Notes: generated by a model from the letters alone, not told the origin. DNA of 64,000 nt from Streptomyces globosus (GCF_003325375.1 NZ_CP030862.1:248001-312000), one strand, 5' to 3'; numbered from the stretch's first letter, positions 16,719 through 25,876 are shown. Translations and numbers: made by a program.

Positions 16719-17940
16719 CCGGCGTACGGGCCGTCTCGCGCAGCACGCGGCGGCGGGAGAGGACGGTGACGGCGAGCGAGGCGGCCGCGAGCCCCGTGAT
16801 CGCCGTCGCCGGCCCGACGGCCTGGGCGGCGGCGCCGGCGAGGGCGGCGCCGATGCCCTGCCAGGTCATCCGGCCCGCGGACTCCGCGCCCTGGACCTGG
16901 CCGCGGACCGCGTCCGGGGTGAGCGCGAGGAGCTGCTCCTGCATCGGCAGGGTGGCCGCGAAGCCGGCGCCGGCGAGGAACACGGCGACGGCGGCGACCG
17001 GCAGCGGCGGGTGGAGCGCGAACACCAGGAAGGGCGCGGCCATCAGCAGCCGCAGGGGGAAGGCGGCGCGGCGCCTGCCCCCTGCGGTGAGGAGCCGCCC
17101 GACGGCGAGGTCGCCGAGGAGCAGCCCCGCGGACGCGGCGGCCAGGAGGTGGCCGGCGTACTGCCCGGCGTACGGGATGAACAGCGCCTCGCAGCCGACG
17201 ACCAGGCCGTTCGGCACCCAGAGGTTCAGCAGCAGGGCCCGCCGGCCGGGACGGCCCAGCAGTTCGGTGTTGCCGGCCCAGGTGCTGCGCAGGCCGGGGC
17301 GGCGGGCGAGCCGGACGGAGCGCTCGCGGAGGGTGGCCGCGACGGCGGCCAGGGAGAGCGCGGTGAGCGCGGCGGCGGCAGCGAACAGCCCGTGCGGGCC
17401 GATCGCGCGCACCAGCACCGCGCCGGAGGCGTAGCCGAGGACGGAGACGGCGCCGGCGGTGATGTTCATCAGCGAGCGGGCCGGGGCGTAGGCGGATGCG
17501 GGGACGATCTCGGCGAGCAGGCCCATGCGGGTGCCGGTGCCGAGGGACTGGAAGAAACCGAGGGCCAGGAGCAGGGCGAAGCGGGCGGTGAGCGGCAGAC
17601 CCGGCACGGCCTGGGCGGCGATGCCGGCGAGGGAGGCGCCCTGGAGGGCGAGCAGGGTGCGGCGGGGGCGGCTGCCGTCGGCGACGGACATCAGGGTGAG
17701 CGCCCCGAGCACGGTCGCGAAGGTCGCCCCGTACATGCTGACCGCTGTCAGGAAGGGGGAGCCGGTCTGGCGGTCGACGAGGCTGCCGAGGGCGAACCCG
17801 GACAGGGCGCTCGCGGCGGCGGTGAGGGCGAAGCTCGCGAAGAGCCCGGCGAACTCCCGGTTCCGGAGCAGCTCCCGGTACCCGGGACGGGCTCCCGGCG
17901 GCACGGGCGCGCGCGATGTTGATGAGGCGTCAGAAGGCAT
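16702..17940 (-). CDS. MFS transporter
   Basis: The 412-residue protein has about twelve hydrophobic segments and the loop after TM2-3 expected of a major facilitator (VADGSRPRRTLL). It is probably a proton-driven exporter; the substrate is unknown. ATG is preceded by GGAGG at 8 bases, but that sequence is the 3' arm of a hairpin followed by six Ts, so expression is probably conditional (see 17941-17997). Its 3' end overlaps the DAGK-like gene. The P450 gene lies upstream on the same strand. Confidence 0.85.
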   Translation of the reverse strand: MPSDASSTSRAPVPPGARPGYRELLRNREFAGLFASFALTAAASALSGFALGSLVDRQTGSPFLTAVSMYGATFATVLGALTLMSVADGSRPRRTLLALQGASLAGIAAQAVPGLPLTARFALLLALGFFQSLGTGTRMGLLAEIVPASAYAPARSLMNITAGAVSVLGYASGAVLVRAIGPHGLFAAAAALTALSLAAVAATLRERSVRLARRPGLRSTWAGNTELLGRPGRRALLLNLWVPNGLVVGCEALFIPYAGQYAGHLLAAASAGLLLGDLAVGRLLTAGGRRRAAFPLRLLMAAPFLVFALHPPLPVAAVAVFLAGAGFAATLPMQEQLLALTPDAVRGQVQGAESAGRMTWQGIGAALAGAAAQAVGPATAITGLAAASLAVTVLSRRRVLRETARTPVSAAG

Positions 17941-17997
17941 GAAAAAAGCCTCCGTTCGCTCCCGTCAGGGAGAGCCGGAGGCCTTGGTTGGACCATA
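17941..17997 (-). promoter_or_regulatory. attenuator-like hairpin with U-tract directly before the MFS start codon
   Basis: On the minus strand, GCCTCCG (17976-17982) pairs with CGGAGGC (17948-17954), with an inner CTCCC/GGGAG stem. TTTTTTC and then ATG (17940) follow. The 3' arm contains the Shine-Dalgarno GGAGG. TATGGT (17992-17997) just upstream could be a -10, which would put the start of transcription almost at the hairpin. The same element may simply terminate the P450 transcript. Either way, transcription and translation of the transporter are both gated by one stem. Confidence 0.6.
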
Positions 17998-18016
17998 GCA
18001 CGCGGGGGCGGGGCGT

Positions 18017-19213
18017 TCAGAACTCGACGATCAGCTCCCGCAGCCCGCGGATCACGTACCCGGGCTGCCACTGCGGTTCGCGGACCAGCTTCAGCGGGGG
18101 CACGCCGTCCGCCAGGAGCGCGCCGAAGGAGGCCGCCAGCTCGCGGCGGGCCAGCGGGGCGCCCAGGCAGTAGTGGATGCCCGCGCCGAAGCTGAGGTGC
18201 GGGTTGTCGGTGCGGGAGAGGTCGAGGGTGTCCGGGTCCGCGAAGCGGGCCGGGTCGCGGTTGGCGGAGCCGAACAGCAGCGCGACCTCCGCGCCGCGCG
18301 GGATGACCGCGCCGCCGATCTCGATGTCGTCCAGGACCCACCGCTCGAACATCTGGAGCGGGGTGTCGTAGCGCATCAGCTCATCCACAGCTGTGGACAA
18401 CTTTCCCCGGTCGAGCGCGGCCAGCTGTCCAGGATTGCGGAAGAGTGCCCACCAGCCGTTGACGGTCGTGTTCACGGTGGCCTCGTGGCCGGCGTTCAGC
18501 AGGAGCACGCAGGTGGAGATCATTTCCTGTTCGCTGAGCCGCCCCTCCTCGTCGTGCGCCGCGATGAGCCCGGAGACCAGGTCCTCCCCGGGCTGCCGGC
18601 GCCGCCGGGCGATCAGCTCCCGCAGGTAGGCGCTGAACTCGGTGCTCGCCTGCACGGCCCGCCGCGCCGTCTCTTCGTCGGGCCGCAGCTCGAACATCCC
18701 GCAGATGTCCGCGGACCACGGCCGCAGCAGCCCCCGGTCCTCCTCCGGCACCCCCAGCAGCTCCGCGATCACCGCCACGGGCAGCGGCTCGGCGACCACC
18801 GCCAGCAGGTCGCCGCCCCCGTCGGCGAGGAGCCGGCCCACCAGCTCCCCGGCGAGCCGCTCCACCGCCGGCGCGAGCCGCTCCACCGTCCGCGGCGTGA
18901 ACGCCTTCGACACCAGCCGCCGCACCCGCCCGTGCGCCGGGTCCTCCAGGTCGAGCAGCCCGTTGTCGTTGAGCACGTGGAACGGCTCGTGCTCCGGCGG
19001 CGGCGCCGTACGCCCGAACTCCTCGTGCGAGAAGCGGTGCAGGTACGTCCGCCCGAGCCGCCGGTCGCGCAGCAGGGCACTCACGTCGGCGTAGTGCGGC
19101 ACGAGCCACTGCCCGGTGGCCTCGCACCAGACGGCCCTGCCCTGCTCCCGCAACTCCCGGTAGGCCGGGTACGGGTCGGCGACGAACGCGGCATCCCACG
19201 GATCAAAGCCCAT
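18017..19213 (-). CDS. cytochrome P450
   Basis: The 398-residue soluble bacterial P450 carries the I-helix AGHEAT, the ExxR motif in DELMRY and the haem loop FGAGIHYCLG with Cys349. It probably hydroxylates a small molecule using separate ferredoxin and reductase partners, neither of which is adjacent. The AGHEAT rather than AG(A/G)xT sequence is a mild variation. TAGGCT (19220-19225 on the plus strand) ends 6 bases before ATG, so the mRNA is probably leaderless. An MFS gene lies downstream behind a hairpin. Confidence 0.93.
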   Translation of the reverse strand: MGFDPWDAAFVADPYPAYRELREQGRAVWCEATGQWLVPHYADVSALLRDRRLGRTYLHRFSHEEFGRTAPPPEHEPFHVLNDNGLLDLEDPAHGRVRRLVSKAFTPRTVERLAPAVERLAGELVGRLLADGGGDLLAVVAEPLPVAVIAELLGVPEEDRGLLRPWSADICGMFELRPDEETARRAVQASTEFSAYLRELIARRRRQPGEDLVSGLIAAHDEEGRLSEQEMISTCVLLLNAGHEATVNTTVNGWWALFRNPGQLAALDRGKLSTAVDELMRYDTPLQMFERWVLDDIEIGGAVIPRGAEVALLFGSANRDPARFADPDTLDLSRTDNPHLSFGAGIHYCLGAPLARRELAASFGALLADGVPPLKLVREPQWQPGYVIRGLRELIVEF

Positions 19214-19267
19214 GCCCGCAGCCTAGTGCTGCGACCCCTGCCGGGCAGCCGGACCGCGTCGGGCCGG

Positions 19268-19927
19268 CTATGCGGGGGTGACGAGGCGGGTCTCGTAGGC
19301 GAAGACCGCCGCCTGCGTCCGGTCGCGCAGGCCCAGCTTCACCAGGATCCGGCTGACGTGCGTCTTGATGGTGGACTCGGCCACCACCAGCCGGTCCGCG
19401 ATCTCCGCATTGGAGAGGCCCTGCGCGATCAGGACGAGCACCTCCGTCTCCCGGTCCGTCAACTCCCCCACCCCGGAAGCGTCGACCGGCCGGGGGGCCG
19501 CGGACAGCCGCGAGAACTCCGAGATCAGCCGCTTGGTCACCGTCGGCGCCAGCAGCGCCTCCCCGGACGCCACCACCCGTACCCCCTCGGCCAGTTGCCT
19601 GGCGGAGGCGTCCTTCAGCAGGAACCCGGACGCCCCGGCCCGCAGCGCCTGGTACACGTACTCGTCGAGGTCGAAGGTCGTCAGGACCAGCACCTTCGCG
19701 TCCGTGCCCATGGCGGCGATCTCCCGCGTGGCCTCCAGCCCGTTCATCACCGGCATCCGGACGTCCATCAGCACCACGTCCGGACCGAGCGCCGCCACCT
19801 GCGCGACGGCCTCCCGCCCGTCGACGGCCTCGCCGACCACCTCGATGCCGTCCATCGCGTTCAGCAGGACCGAGAAGCCCTCCCGGACCATCATCTGGTC
19901 GTCGACGATGAGAACCCTGATCGTCAT
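19268..19927 (-). CDS. NarL/LuxR-family response regulator
   Basis: The 219-residue protein has a receiver domain with phosphoacceptor Asp55 (LMDVRMP) and a C-terminal LuxR helix-turn-helix (LTDRETEVLVLIAQG, then NAEIADRLVVAESTIKTH). The start overlaps the stop of the upstream kinase by four bases (ATGA), so they form a pair. It is about two-thirds identical by eye to the regulator at 21346-22023, indicating duplication. Targets are unknown. Confidence 0.93.
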   Translation of the reverse strand: MTIRVLIVDDQMMVREGFSVLLNAMDGIEVVGEAVDGREAVAQVAALGPDVVLMDVRMPVMNGLEATREIAAMGTDAKVLVLTTFDLDEYVYQALRAGASGFLLKDASARQLAEGVRVVASGEALLAPTVTKRLISEFSRLSAAPRPVDASGVGELTDRETEVLVLIAQGLSNAEIADRLVVAESTIKTHVSRILVKLGLRDRTQAAVFAYETRLVTPA

Positions 19928-21258
19928 GCCTGTTCCCGCGCCGTCTCCAGAGCCGCTTCCTGCCCGCGCACGGGTATGAACACCGCCACCTCGTATCCGC
20001 CTTCCGCGGTCCGCCCGGCCGTCATCTGCCCCTCCAGCATGGCGACCCGCTCCCGCATGCCCGTGATCCCGTGCCCCGCACCCGGCGAGGGCCGCACGTC
20101 CCCGGTCGGCGCCCCGTTGACGACACGTATGCCGAGCCCGCCCAGCACGTACGACACCTCCACGCCGGCGGCCGCTCCCGGCGCATGCCGCAGGGTGTTG
20201 CTCAGGGCCTCCTGCACGATCCGGTACGCCGACAGCTCGACTCCCTGCGGCAGCTCCCGCACCGCACCCGTCACCGTCTTCTCCACCCGCAGGCCGGCCT
20301 CCCGCACATTGGCGACGAGCCCGTCCAGCGAGGCCAGTGTCGGCTGCGGGGCGTCCGGCGCCTCGTAGTCCTCGGAGCGGACCACTCCCAGCACCCGGCG
20401 CAGCTCCGTCAGCGCCGCCACCGCGTTCTCCCGGATCGTCGCGAACGCGGCCTCCAGCTCCTGCGGCGGGTTCTTCACCCGGTACGGTGCGGCCTCCGCC
20501 TGGATCGCCACCACCGACATGTGGTGGGCCACCACGTCGTGCAGCTCGCGCGCGATCGTCGTCCGCTCCTCCAGCAGCGTCCGCCGGTCCCGCTCGACCG
20601 CGGTGACCTCCGCCTGGGCGCTCACCTCCTGCTCCGCCTCCCGGCGCGTGTGCCGGACCGTCACCACCAGCAGCGACACCGCCAGCAGGAACAGGATCGG
20701 GACAACGCTGCCCGAGTCGCCGCCGGCCAGGACGGAGGCCGATATCCCGAACAGCATCGTGACCAGCCACATCCAGCCCGAGGTCCGGGGCCGGGTCCGC
20801 ATCGCGACGACGGTCACGGTGAACAGGTACGCGACGAAGCTCGCCGGTCCCCACGGCCAGGTCGACCCGTCCCCCGCGCCCGCCACGGCGAGCGCCGAGG
20901 TCGACGCGAGGGCCGCCCAGAACGCCCCGACGGGCCGGACCAGCGTCATCAGCACCGGCGCCGCCGCGACCGCGCCCAGCAGCAGTGCTGCCGGCGGCCA
21001 CAGGAAGTCGTGCACGCCGAGCGTGGTGAGCGCCACCAGCAGGGCGGTGCCGGCGACCACCGCGTGCGGCAGATACGGCGCCTTCGCCCGTATCCCCGCG
21101 GGGAGCCGCCGCACCAGCGGGCCGTCCGTGCGCATCGGCGGCAGCGGCCGGTACGCGAAAGCGTCCGTGAGGAGCTCCTCGCGCAGGCTCCGGAGGATTC
21201 CCGAAGCCAGCCGGATCTCGGGGGTCCCGGGATTCGCCCCGGAAGTCTTCTCGGTCAT
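19924..21258 (-). CDS. NarL-type sensor histidine kinase
   Basis: The 444-residue membrane kinase has several hydrophobic segments (about 60-200), a HisKA_3 dimerisation domain with phosphorylatable His240 in ARELHDVVAHHMS and a C-terminal ATPase domain (GHGITGMRERV). No large extracellular sensor domain is visible, so sensing is probably within the membrane. TACGGT ends 6 bases before ATG, so this gene can start its own leaderless transcript inside the array. It pairs with the regulator that it overlaps. Confidence 0.92.
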   Translation of the reverse strand: MTEKTSGANPGTPEIRLASGILRSLREELLTDAFAYRPLPPMRTDGPLVRRLPAGIRAKAPYLPHAVVAGTALLVALTTLGVHDFLWPPAALLLGAVAAAPVLMTLVRPVGAFWAALASTSALAVAGAGDGSTWPWGPASFVAYLFTVTVVAMRTRPRTSGWMWLVTMLFGISASVLAGGDSGSVVPILFLLAVSLLVVTVRHTRREAEQEVSAQAEVTAVERDRRTLLEERTTIARELHDVVAHHMSVVAIQAEAAPYRVKNPPQELEAAFATIRENAVAALTELRRVLGVVRSEDYEAPDAPQPTLASLDGLVANVREAGLRVEKTVTGAVRELPQGVELSAYRIVQEALSNTLRHAPGAAAGVEVSYVLGGLGIRVVNGAPTGDVRPSPGAGHGITGMRERVAMLEGQMTAGRTAEGGYEVAVFIPVRGQEAALETAREQA

Positions 21259-21345
21259 GGCACCACCGTAGGTCTGCGGTCCTCTCGTCCGCGTCGCCGC
21301 ACAAGGGGATCTGCGGGCCTCCCCCTCAGGTACTACCCGAGGCCC

Positions 21346-22023
21346 TCAGTAGCCCGCCGGACGGACCAGACCCGTCTCGTACGCGAAGACCGCCGCCTGC
21401 GTGCGGTCCCGCAGGCCGAGCTTCACCAGGATCCGCCCCACGTGCGTCTTCACCGTCTGCTCGGCCACGACGAGCCGTGCGGCGATCTCCGCATTGGACA
21501 GCCCCTGCGCGATCAGCGCGAGCACCTCCGTCTCCCGCTCGGTCAGCTCCGCGATCCGCGCCTTCGACGGGGCGCGCGGTGCACCGAGCCGCGAGAACTC
21601 GGTGATGAGCCGCTTGGTGATGTTCGGGGACAGCAGGGCCTCACCGGCCGCGACGACCCGCACCGCCTCGGCCAGCTGGTCCGCGGAGGCGTCCTTCAGC
21701 AGGAACCCGGACGCGCCGGCCCGCAGCGCCTCGTACACGTACTCGTCGAGGTCGAAGGTCGTCAGGACGAGCACCTTCGCCTCGGAGCCCGACGCGGTGA
21801 TCACCGACGTCGCCTCGATGCCGCCCGTTCCCGGCATGCGGATGTCCATCAGCACCACGTCGGGGCCGAGTTCGGCGGCCTTCGCCACGGCGTCCGCGCC
21901 GTCCACGGCCTGCCCGACGACCTCTATGTCGGGCTGCGTGTTGAGCAGGACCGTGAAGCCCTGCCGCACCATCATCTGATCGTCGGCGATCATCACCCTG
22001 ATCGGTCGGGCCGTCGTCGTCAT
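21346..22023 (-). CDS. NarL/LuxR-family response regulator (second copy)
   Basis: The 225-residue regulator has Asp60 in LMDIRMP and a LuxR domain (LTERETEVLALIAQG, then AEIAARLVVAEQTVKTH). It closely matches the regulator at 19268-19927. AGAAGG precedes ATG, 9 bases after the stop of the kinase at 22033-23349, so the two are one unit. The C-terminus ends LVRPAGY where the paralogue ends LVTPA. Confidence 0.93.
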   Translation of the reverse strand: MTTTARPIRVMIADDQMMVRQGFTVLLNTQPDIEVVGQAVDGADAVAKAAELGPDVVLMDIRMPGTGGIEATSVITASGSEAKVLVLTTFDLDEYVYEALRAGASGFLLKDASADQLAEAVRVVAAGEALLSPNITKRLITEFSRLGAPRAPSKARIAELTERETEVLALIAQGLSNAEIAARLVVAEQTVKTHVGRILVKLGLRDRTQAAVFAYETGLVRPAGY

Positions 22024-22032
22024 GGCGTCCTT

Positions 22033-23349
22033 CTAGTCGTTCGTCCGAGGGTCCACGGGCAGCACGGCGCTCACCTCGTACCCGCCGCCCGGCCGCGGAC
22101 CCGCGGCGAGCTCGCCCCCCAGCATGCCCGCCCGCTCCCGCATGCCGAGCAGCCCGTGCCCCGCACCGTGCGAGGGCGGGGCCTTCCGGTCCGGCGCCGT
22201 GTTGGCGACGCACAGGTGCAGCTCGCGCGGCCCGTACGCGATGCCGACCTCCACCTGCGATCCGGGGGCGTGCCGCAGGCAGTTGCTGAGGGCTTCCTGC
22301 ACGATCCGGTACGCGGTGAGCTCCACGCCCGGCGCGAGCGGCCGCCGGATGCCCGCGATCGCCGTGGTCACCTCCAGCCCGGCGCTTCGCACGTTGCCGA
22401 CGAGCCCCTCCAACTCGGCAAGGGTGGGCTGCGGATGGTGGGGGTCGGCCGGGTCGGCGGCCTGCTCCGAGCGCAGCACGCCCAGCACCCGCCGCAGCTC
22501 CGTGAGGGCCTCCAGGGCGTTCTCCCGGATGCCGGCCAGGTTCTCCCTGAGCTCCGGTGACGGGTTCTCGACCAGGTGCGGGGCGACCTGCGCCTGGATC
22601 GAGATGACCGACATGTGGTGGGCGACCACGTCGTGCAGTTCGCGCGCTATACGGCTGCGCTCCTCCAGCAGGGCCCGGCGGGCCCGCTCCTCCTCGGTGA
22701 GCGTCTCCTGTTCGACGAGCTTGCTGCGGGCCAGGCGGCCGGCGCGCAGGGCGTATCCGAGCACGCCGGCGAAGGCGAACAGCAGCAGGGTGGCGGGGAT
22801 CGTGCTCTCGCTGCCCGCCGGCCGGAACCGCACCTCGGCCAGGGCGCCGAGCGCGACGGACAGCCCGACCACCGCCGTGGTCACCCGCGCCGGCACCCGC
22901 AGTGCGACCAGCAGCACCACGAAGGCGAAAAGCACCACGCCGGCGGGCGTCCACGGCCAGCTCTGCCCCTCGCCGGCACTGCCCTGCGTCTGCACGGCCA
23001 CCATGAACGCGGACGCGAGCGCCAGCCACCATCCGGCGATCGGCCGGAACATGGCGAGGACCACCGACGCGCCGCCCGCCACGGCCGCCAGGAGCGGGTA
23101 GCCGCCGCTCACCCCGTAGTGGGAGGACATCTGCTCGGTCGTCAGGAACGTGCAGAGCACCGCCACGTATCCGAGGGCCAGATGCGGCAGCCGAGCCAGC
23201 CAGCGCGGCCGGGACATCCCCGGCAGCGGGTTCCGTTCGAGCGTGAACAGCCCGGCGGCCAGGGTCCGCAGCGCCCCGAACCGCCGGCCGGCGTCCGCGC
23301 CGGGACCGGAACCGGGGCCTGCGGCCGGGGTGCTGTGCTGCTCTTTCAC
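22033..23349 (-). CDS. NarL-type sensor histidine kinase (second copy)
   Basis: The 438-residue kinase has about five hydrophobic segments (55-205), His239 in ARELHDVVAHHMS and an ATPase domain with GHGLLGMRERAGML. It is paralogous to the kinase at 19924-21258. I choose the GTG at 23349, because TAGGGT (plus 23357-23362) ends 7 bases before it. The TAG of that hexamer is also the stop codon of the acyltransferase gene upstream. The longer open frame lacks this support. Confidence 0.9.
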   Translation of the reverse strand: MKEQHSTPAAGPGSGPGADAGRRFGALRTLAAGLFTLERNPLPGMSRPRWLARLPHLALGYVAVLCTFLTTEQMSSHYGVSGGYPLLAAVAGGASVVLAMFRPIAGWWLALASAFMVAVQTQGSAGEGQSWPWTPAGVVLFAFVVLLVALRVPARVTTAVVGLSVALGALAEVRFRPAGSESTIPATLLLFAFAGVLGYALRAGRLARSKLVEQETLTEEERARRALLEERSRIARELHDVVAHHMSVISIQAQVAPHLVENPSPELRENLAGIRENALEALTELRRVLGVLRSEQAADPADPHHPQPTLAELEGLVGNVRSAGLEVTTAIAGIRRPLAPGVELTAYRIVQEALSNCLRHAPGSQVEVGIAYGPRELHLCVANTAPDRKAPPSHGAGHGLLGMRERAGMLGGELAAGPRPGGGYEVSAVLPVDPRTND

Positions 23350-23359
23350 GCCGTCCACC

Positions 23360-24580
23360 CTAGACACGGGACGCCTCCCGCCTCCGGGCCGGCCCGACCG
23401 GACGGAAGGCGCCGCCGTCCCCGGCCGCGGCACCGGCGCCGCCCTGCCGGGCCTGTCGGCCCCGCCCGCCCCGCTCGTACGCGTGGAATGCGGCCAGGCA
23501 CACGGTCAGCGCGGCCGCGAACACCGGAAGCCACAGCAGCCGGGCGGGTATCCACAGCGCCGAGTCGGGGACGGTGTGCAGGCCGGGCAGTTCGACCGGG
23601 GAGGTGAGGCCGAGCGCGGTGACGGCCATCATCGCCGTCTGGTGCCAGAGGAAAACGGTCATCGCCGACAGGTTCAGCAGGGCGACTGCCGCCCACACCC
23701 GCGGCCGGACCGCGGCCCGCGCCAGCTGCCCCCGCAGCAGCAGCGCAAGCCCGCACTGCGCCAGCCCGAACGCGACCGCGGCCGACGTCGGCGGGTTCAG
23801 GTTCGACACGGCCGCACCGGGCACGCCGACCATGGACGCCGGGTAGCCGCCCCACAGCACCAGCACCGCCGTGCCCGCAGCCCCGCCCGCCAGCAGCGCC
23901 AGGGCCGGGCCCCGCCGGTCGAGCCGCCCCCGTGCCCAGGCCGCACCGAGGGTGTACGGGACGAGCCAGCCCGCGGCCACGTTGACCCAGCCGACCCACT
24001 CCGGCCCGCCGAACCCGAACCGCCACAGGTCCACGGCCGCCACCACGGCCGCGGGCCACACCGGGTGCAGCCGCACCGCCAGCGGCGTCGCCGCCGTCAG
24101 TACGGCGAACACCAGCAGGAACCACAGCGGCGACAGCACGAGCCGCACCAGCGCGTGGACGGTGTCCCACGCGGCCCCGCCCAGCAGCATCCCGCCCGCG
24201 GCCACCGTCCACAGGGCGAGCACCGCGGCGACCGGCCGGAACAGCCGGGACAGCCGCTGCCCCACCCAGGCCCCGTACGGGACGCCGCGCTCCCGGGCGG
24301 AGGCGTGGCCGCGGGCGGCGACGAGGCCGCCGACGAAGAAGAACACGGCCAGCGTCTGGAACACCCACGACAGGGGTGCCAGCCACGGCATGTGGGCCAG
24401 CGGGCTGGTGGTGGCGAGCGCGCCTTCCGAGGAGGTCATCGCCGTCACCAGCCAGTGGCCGAGCACCACGCCGAGGATGGCGAGGGCCCGCAGGGCGTCC
24501 ACGGACCGGTCCCGGTCGGCGGGAGTGCCCGCCTCGACCCGGTCGGCGACGGCGGACCAGCGGGCGCGCAGCCTAAGCAC
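23360..24580 (-). CDS. acyltransferase family 3 membrane protein
   Basis: The 406-residue protein has around ten membrane segments and the N-terminal signature VDALRALAILGVVLGHW. It belongs to the acyltransferase-3 family, which O-acylates sugars or lipids at the membrane; the conserved histidine lies in that motif. The substrate is unknown. I choose GTG 24580, which follows GGAGGTGCCCC and overlaps the upstream hydrolase stop by 8 bases. It is probably co-transcribed with that hydrolase. Confidence 0.85.
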   Translation of the reverse strand: MLRLRARWSAVADRVEAGTPADRDRSVDALRALAILGVVLGHWLVTAMTSSEGALATTSPLAHMPWLAPLSWVFQTLAVFFFVGGLVAARGHASARERGVPYGAWVGQRLSRLFRPVAAVLALWTVAAGGMLLGGAAWDTVHALVRLVLSPLWFLLVFAVLTAATPLAVRLHPVWPAAVVAAVDLWRFGFGGPEWVGWVNVAAGWLVPYTLGAAWARGRLDRRGPALALLAGGAAGTAVLVLWGGYPASMVGVPGAAVSNLNPPTSAAVAFGLAQCGLALLLRGQLARAAVRPRVWAAVALLNLSAMTVFLWHQTAMMAVTALGLTSPVELPGLHTVPDSALWIPARLLWLPVFAAALTVCLAAFHAYERGGRGRQARQGGAGAAAGDGGAFRPVGPARRREASRV

Positions 24581-25586
24581 GGGGCACCTCCGGGGTGGCG
24601 GCGGCCCGCCCCGCACCGCCGCCGGCGGTGCCGAGGACGATGCCGGCCAGGCTGTCCAGGGACTCGCTGCCGGGCTTCAGGTAGTCGCTGTGGCCGCCCG
24701 GGCCGGCACGGAACGGGCGGGCCCCGAAGGCCGGGTCGACCGGGTCGGTGCCGAAGCCGACCTGCCCGAGGCGGACGTGCGGCACGTTCCCGATCCAGTC
24801 CGACCCGCCGCGGCCGGCCCAGACGCGGGCAGCGGTGGGCAGGTCGGCCGCCGAGTCGGCGCCCGTGCCGGGGCTGCCGTACAGGACGACATCGGTGACG
24901 GGGGAGCCGGTGGCCGTGCGGGCGCAGACGACCGTGCCGTAGGAGTGGCACAGCAGGGACATCCGGGCCCCGGGCCCGGCGAGGCGCTCCAGGTGGGAGA
25001 GGAACGGCCCGAGTTCGGCGGCGGCCTCGTCGGCCCGGTCGGCGGTCAGGACGGTCGTGCTGACGGTGCCCGGCGTGTCGTACCCGAGCCAGGCGACCAC
25101 CGCGGCCCGGGGGTGCGCTGCGGAAAGCCGCACGTGCAGGGCGGAGGCGCCCTCACGGAACCGCTGGTAGGTGTCCAGCGTGGTGTCGGATCCGGGGACG
25201 AGCACCGCTATCCGGTCGGCCGTCGCGAGGTCGCCGAACACCTCCACCGCGCGGCCCGTCCCCCTGCCGTCGAAGGCGAGGAACTGCGCGGCACCGCCCG
25301 CCTCCATGGTGTGCAGCCGGTCCGCCCGGCCGGGGCGGCCGGCGTCCGCGGCCATGCGGGCGGCCTCGGCGAGACCGGTGCGGTGCGCGGCGTACACCGC
25401 CTGCAGCGGCTCCTGTTCGCCGACGGCGGCCGGTATGGGCGCGGGCACGGCCGGGGAAGCGGCCGCGGACACGGGCAGCACCACGGCCGCGGCGACCGCG
25501 CCGGCCAGCAGGGTGCGGCGCAGGCGGCCGCGCGGGCGGTGTCCCTCGCGGCGGCCTCCGGGGCGTCCTTCGCGTCGGCTGGTCAT
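24573..25586 (-). CDS. secreted alpha/beta hydrolase, DUF1023 type
   Basis: The 337-residue protein starts with an Arg-rich region and a long hydrophobic segment ending in an Ala-rich signal cleavage zone (about residue 45), so it is exported. VLVPGSDTTLDTY, AWLGYDTPG and LLCHSYGTVV (nucleophile Ser215) match the DUF1023 hydrolases; the usual GHSYG is CHSYG here. YGSPGTGAD and a late GGHSDYL give plausible Asp/His positions. The substrate is unknown. It is coupled to the acyltransferase downstream, so the two may act on a surface lipid or ester. Confidence 0.8.
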   Translation of the reverse strand: MTSRREGRPGGRREGHRPRGRLRRTLLAGAVAAAVVLPVSAAASPAVPAPIPAAVGEQEPLQAVYAAHRTGLAEAARMAADAGRPGRADRLHTMEAGGAAQFLAFDGRGTGRAVEVFGDLATADRIAVLVPGSDTTLDTYQRFREGASALHVRLSAAHPRAAVVAWLGYDTPGTVSTTVLTADRADEAAAELGPFLSHLERLAGPGARMSLLCHSYGTVVCARTATGSPVTDVVLYGSPGTGADSAADLPTAARVWAGRGGSDWIGNVPHVRLGQVGFGTDPVDPAFGARPFRAGPGGHSDYLKPGSESLDSLAGIVLGTAGGGAGRAAATPEVPRA

Positions 25587-25876
25587 GGCGGTCCCTGCTC
25601 CTTCGTCCTGCGCATGTCGCGCTGCCGGTGGGAGCGGGTGCGACCTCTGCGGCCGGGTCCCGCCTCCCATGACGAAGCTATGGATCAGGGGCCATCGCCC
25701 GCGTCCCGCCGCAGAGCGCCCTTTCTGAATGGCTCTCAGGTATGACAGGGGAGACCTGCGAGCTATCCGCCTGCACCCGGCAGGCCGACGGACCCGCCTC
25801 CGGGATGCATCCCCGCGGCGGCCCGATCCCCGCCCTTTCCAGGCCCTCACCGGCAGGGGACGCCTACGCTCGACAC

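Noticed and set aside
14387..17434. 1015-codon plus-strand frame across purA and the MFS gene
   Set aside because: It is an antisense shadow of purA and neighbouring genes, with low-complexity composition and no ribosome site.
17748..17996. 82-codon leader frame MVQPRPPALPDG... as a real gene
   Set aside because: It has no ribosome site and runs out of frame deep into the MFS gene; kept only as a possible stalling peptide in the attenuator finding.
18173..20368. 731-codon plus-strand frame opposite the P450 and two-component genes
   Set aside because: It mirrors real minus-strand genes; the protein is Arg/Pro/His-rich without domains.
20071..22560. 829-codon plus-strand frame opposite the two-component genes
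   Set aside because: It is antisense to kinases and regulators with clear motifs; composition is typical of GC-rich shadow frames.
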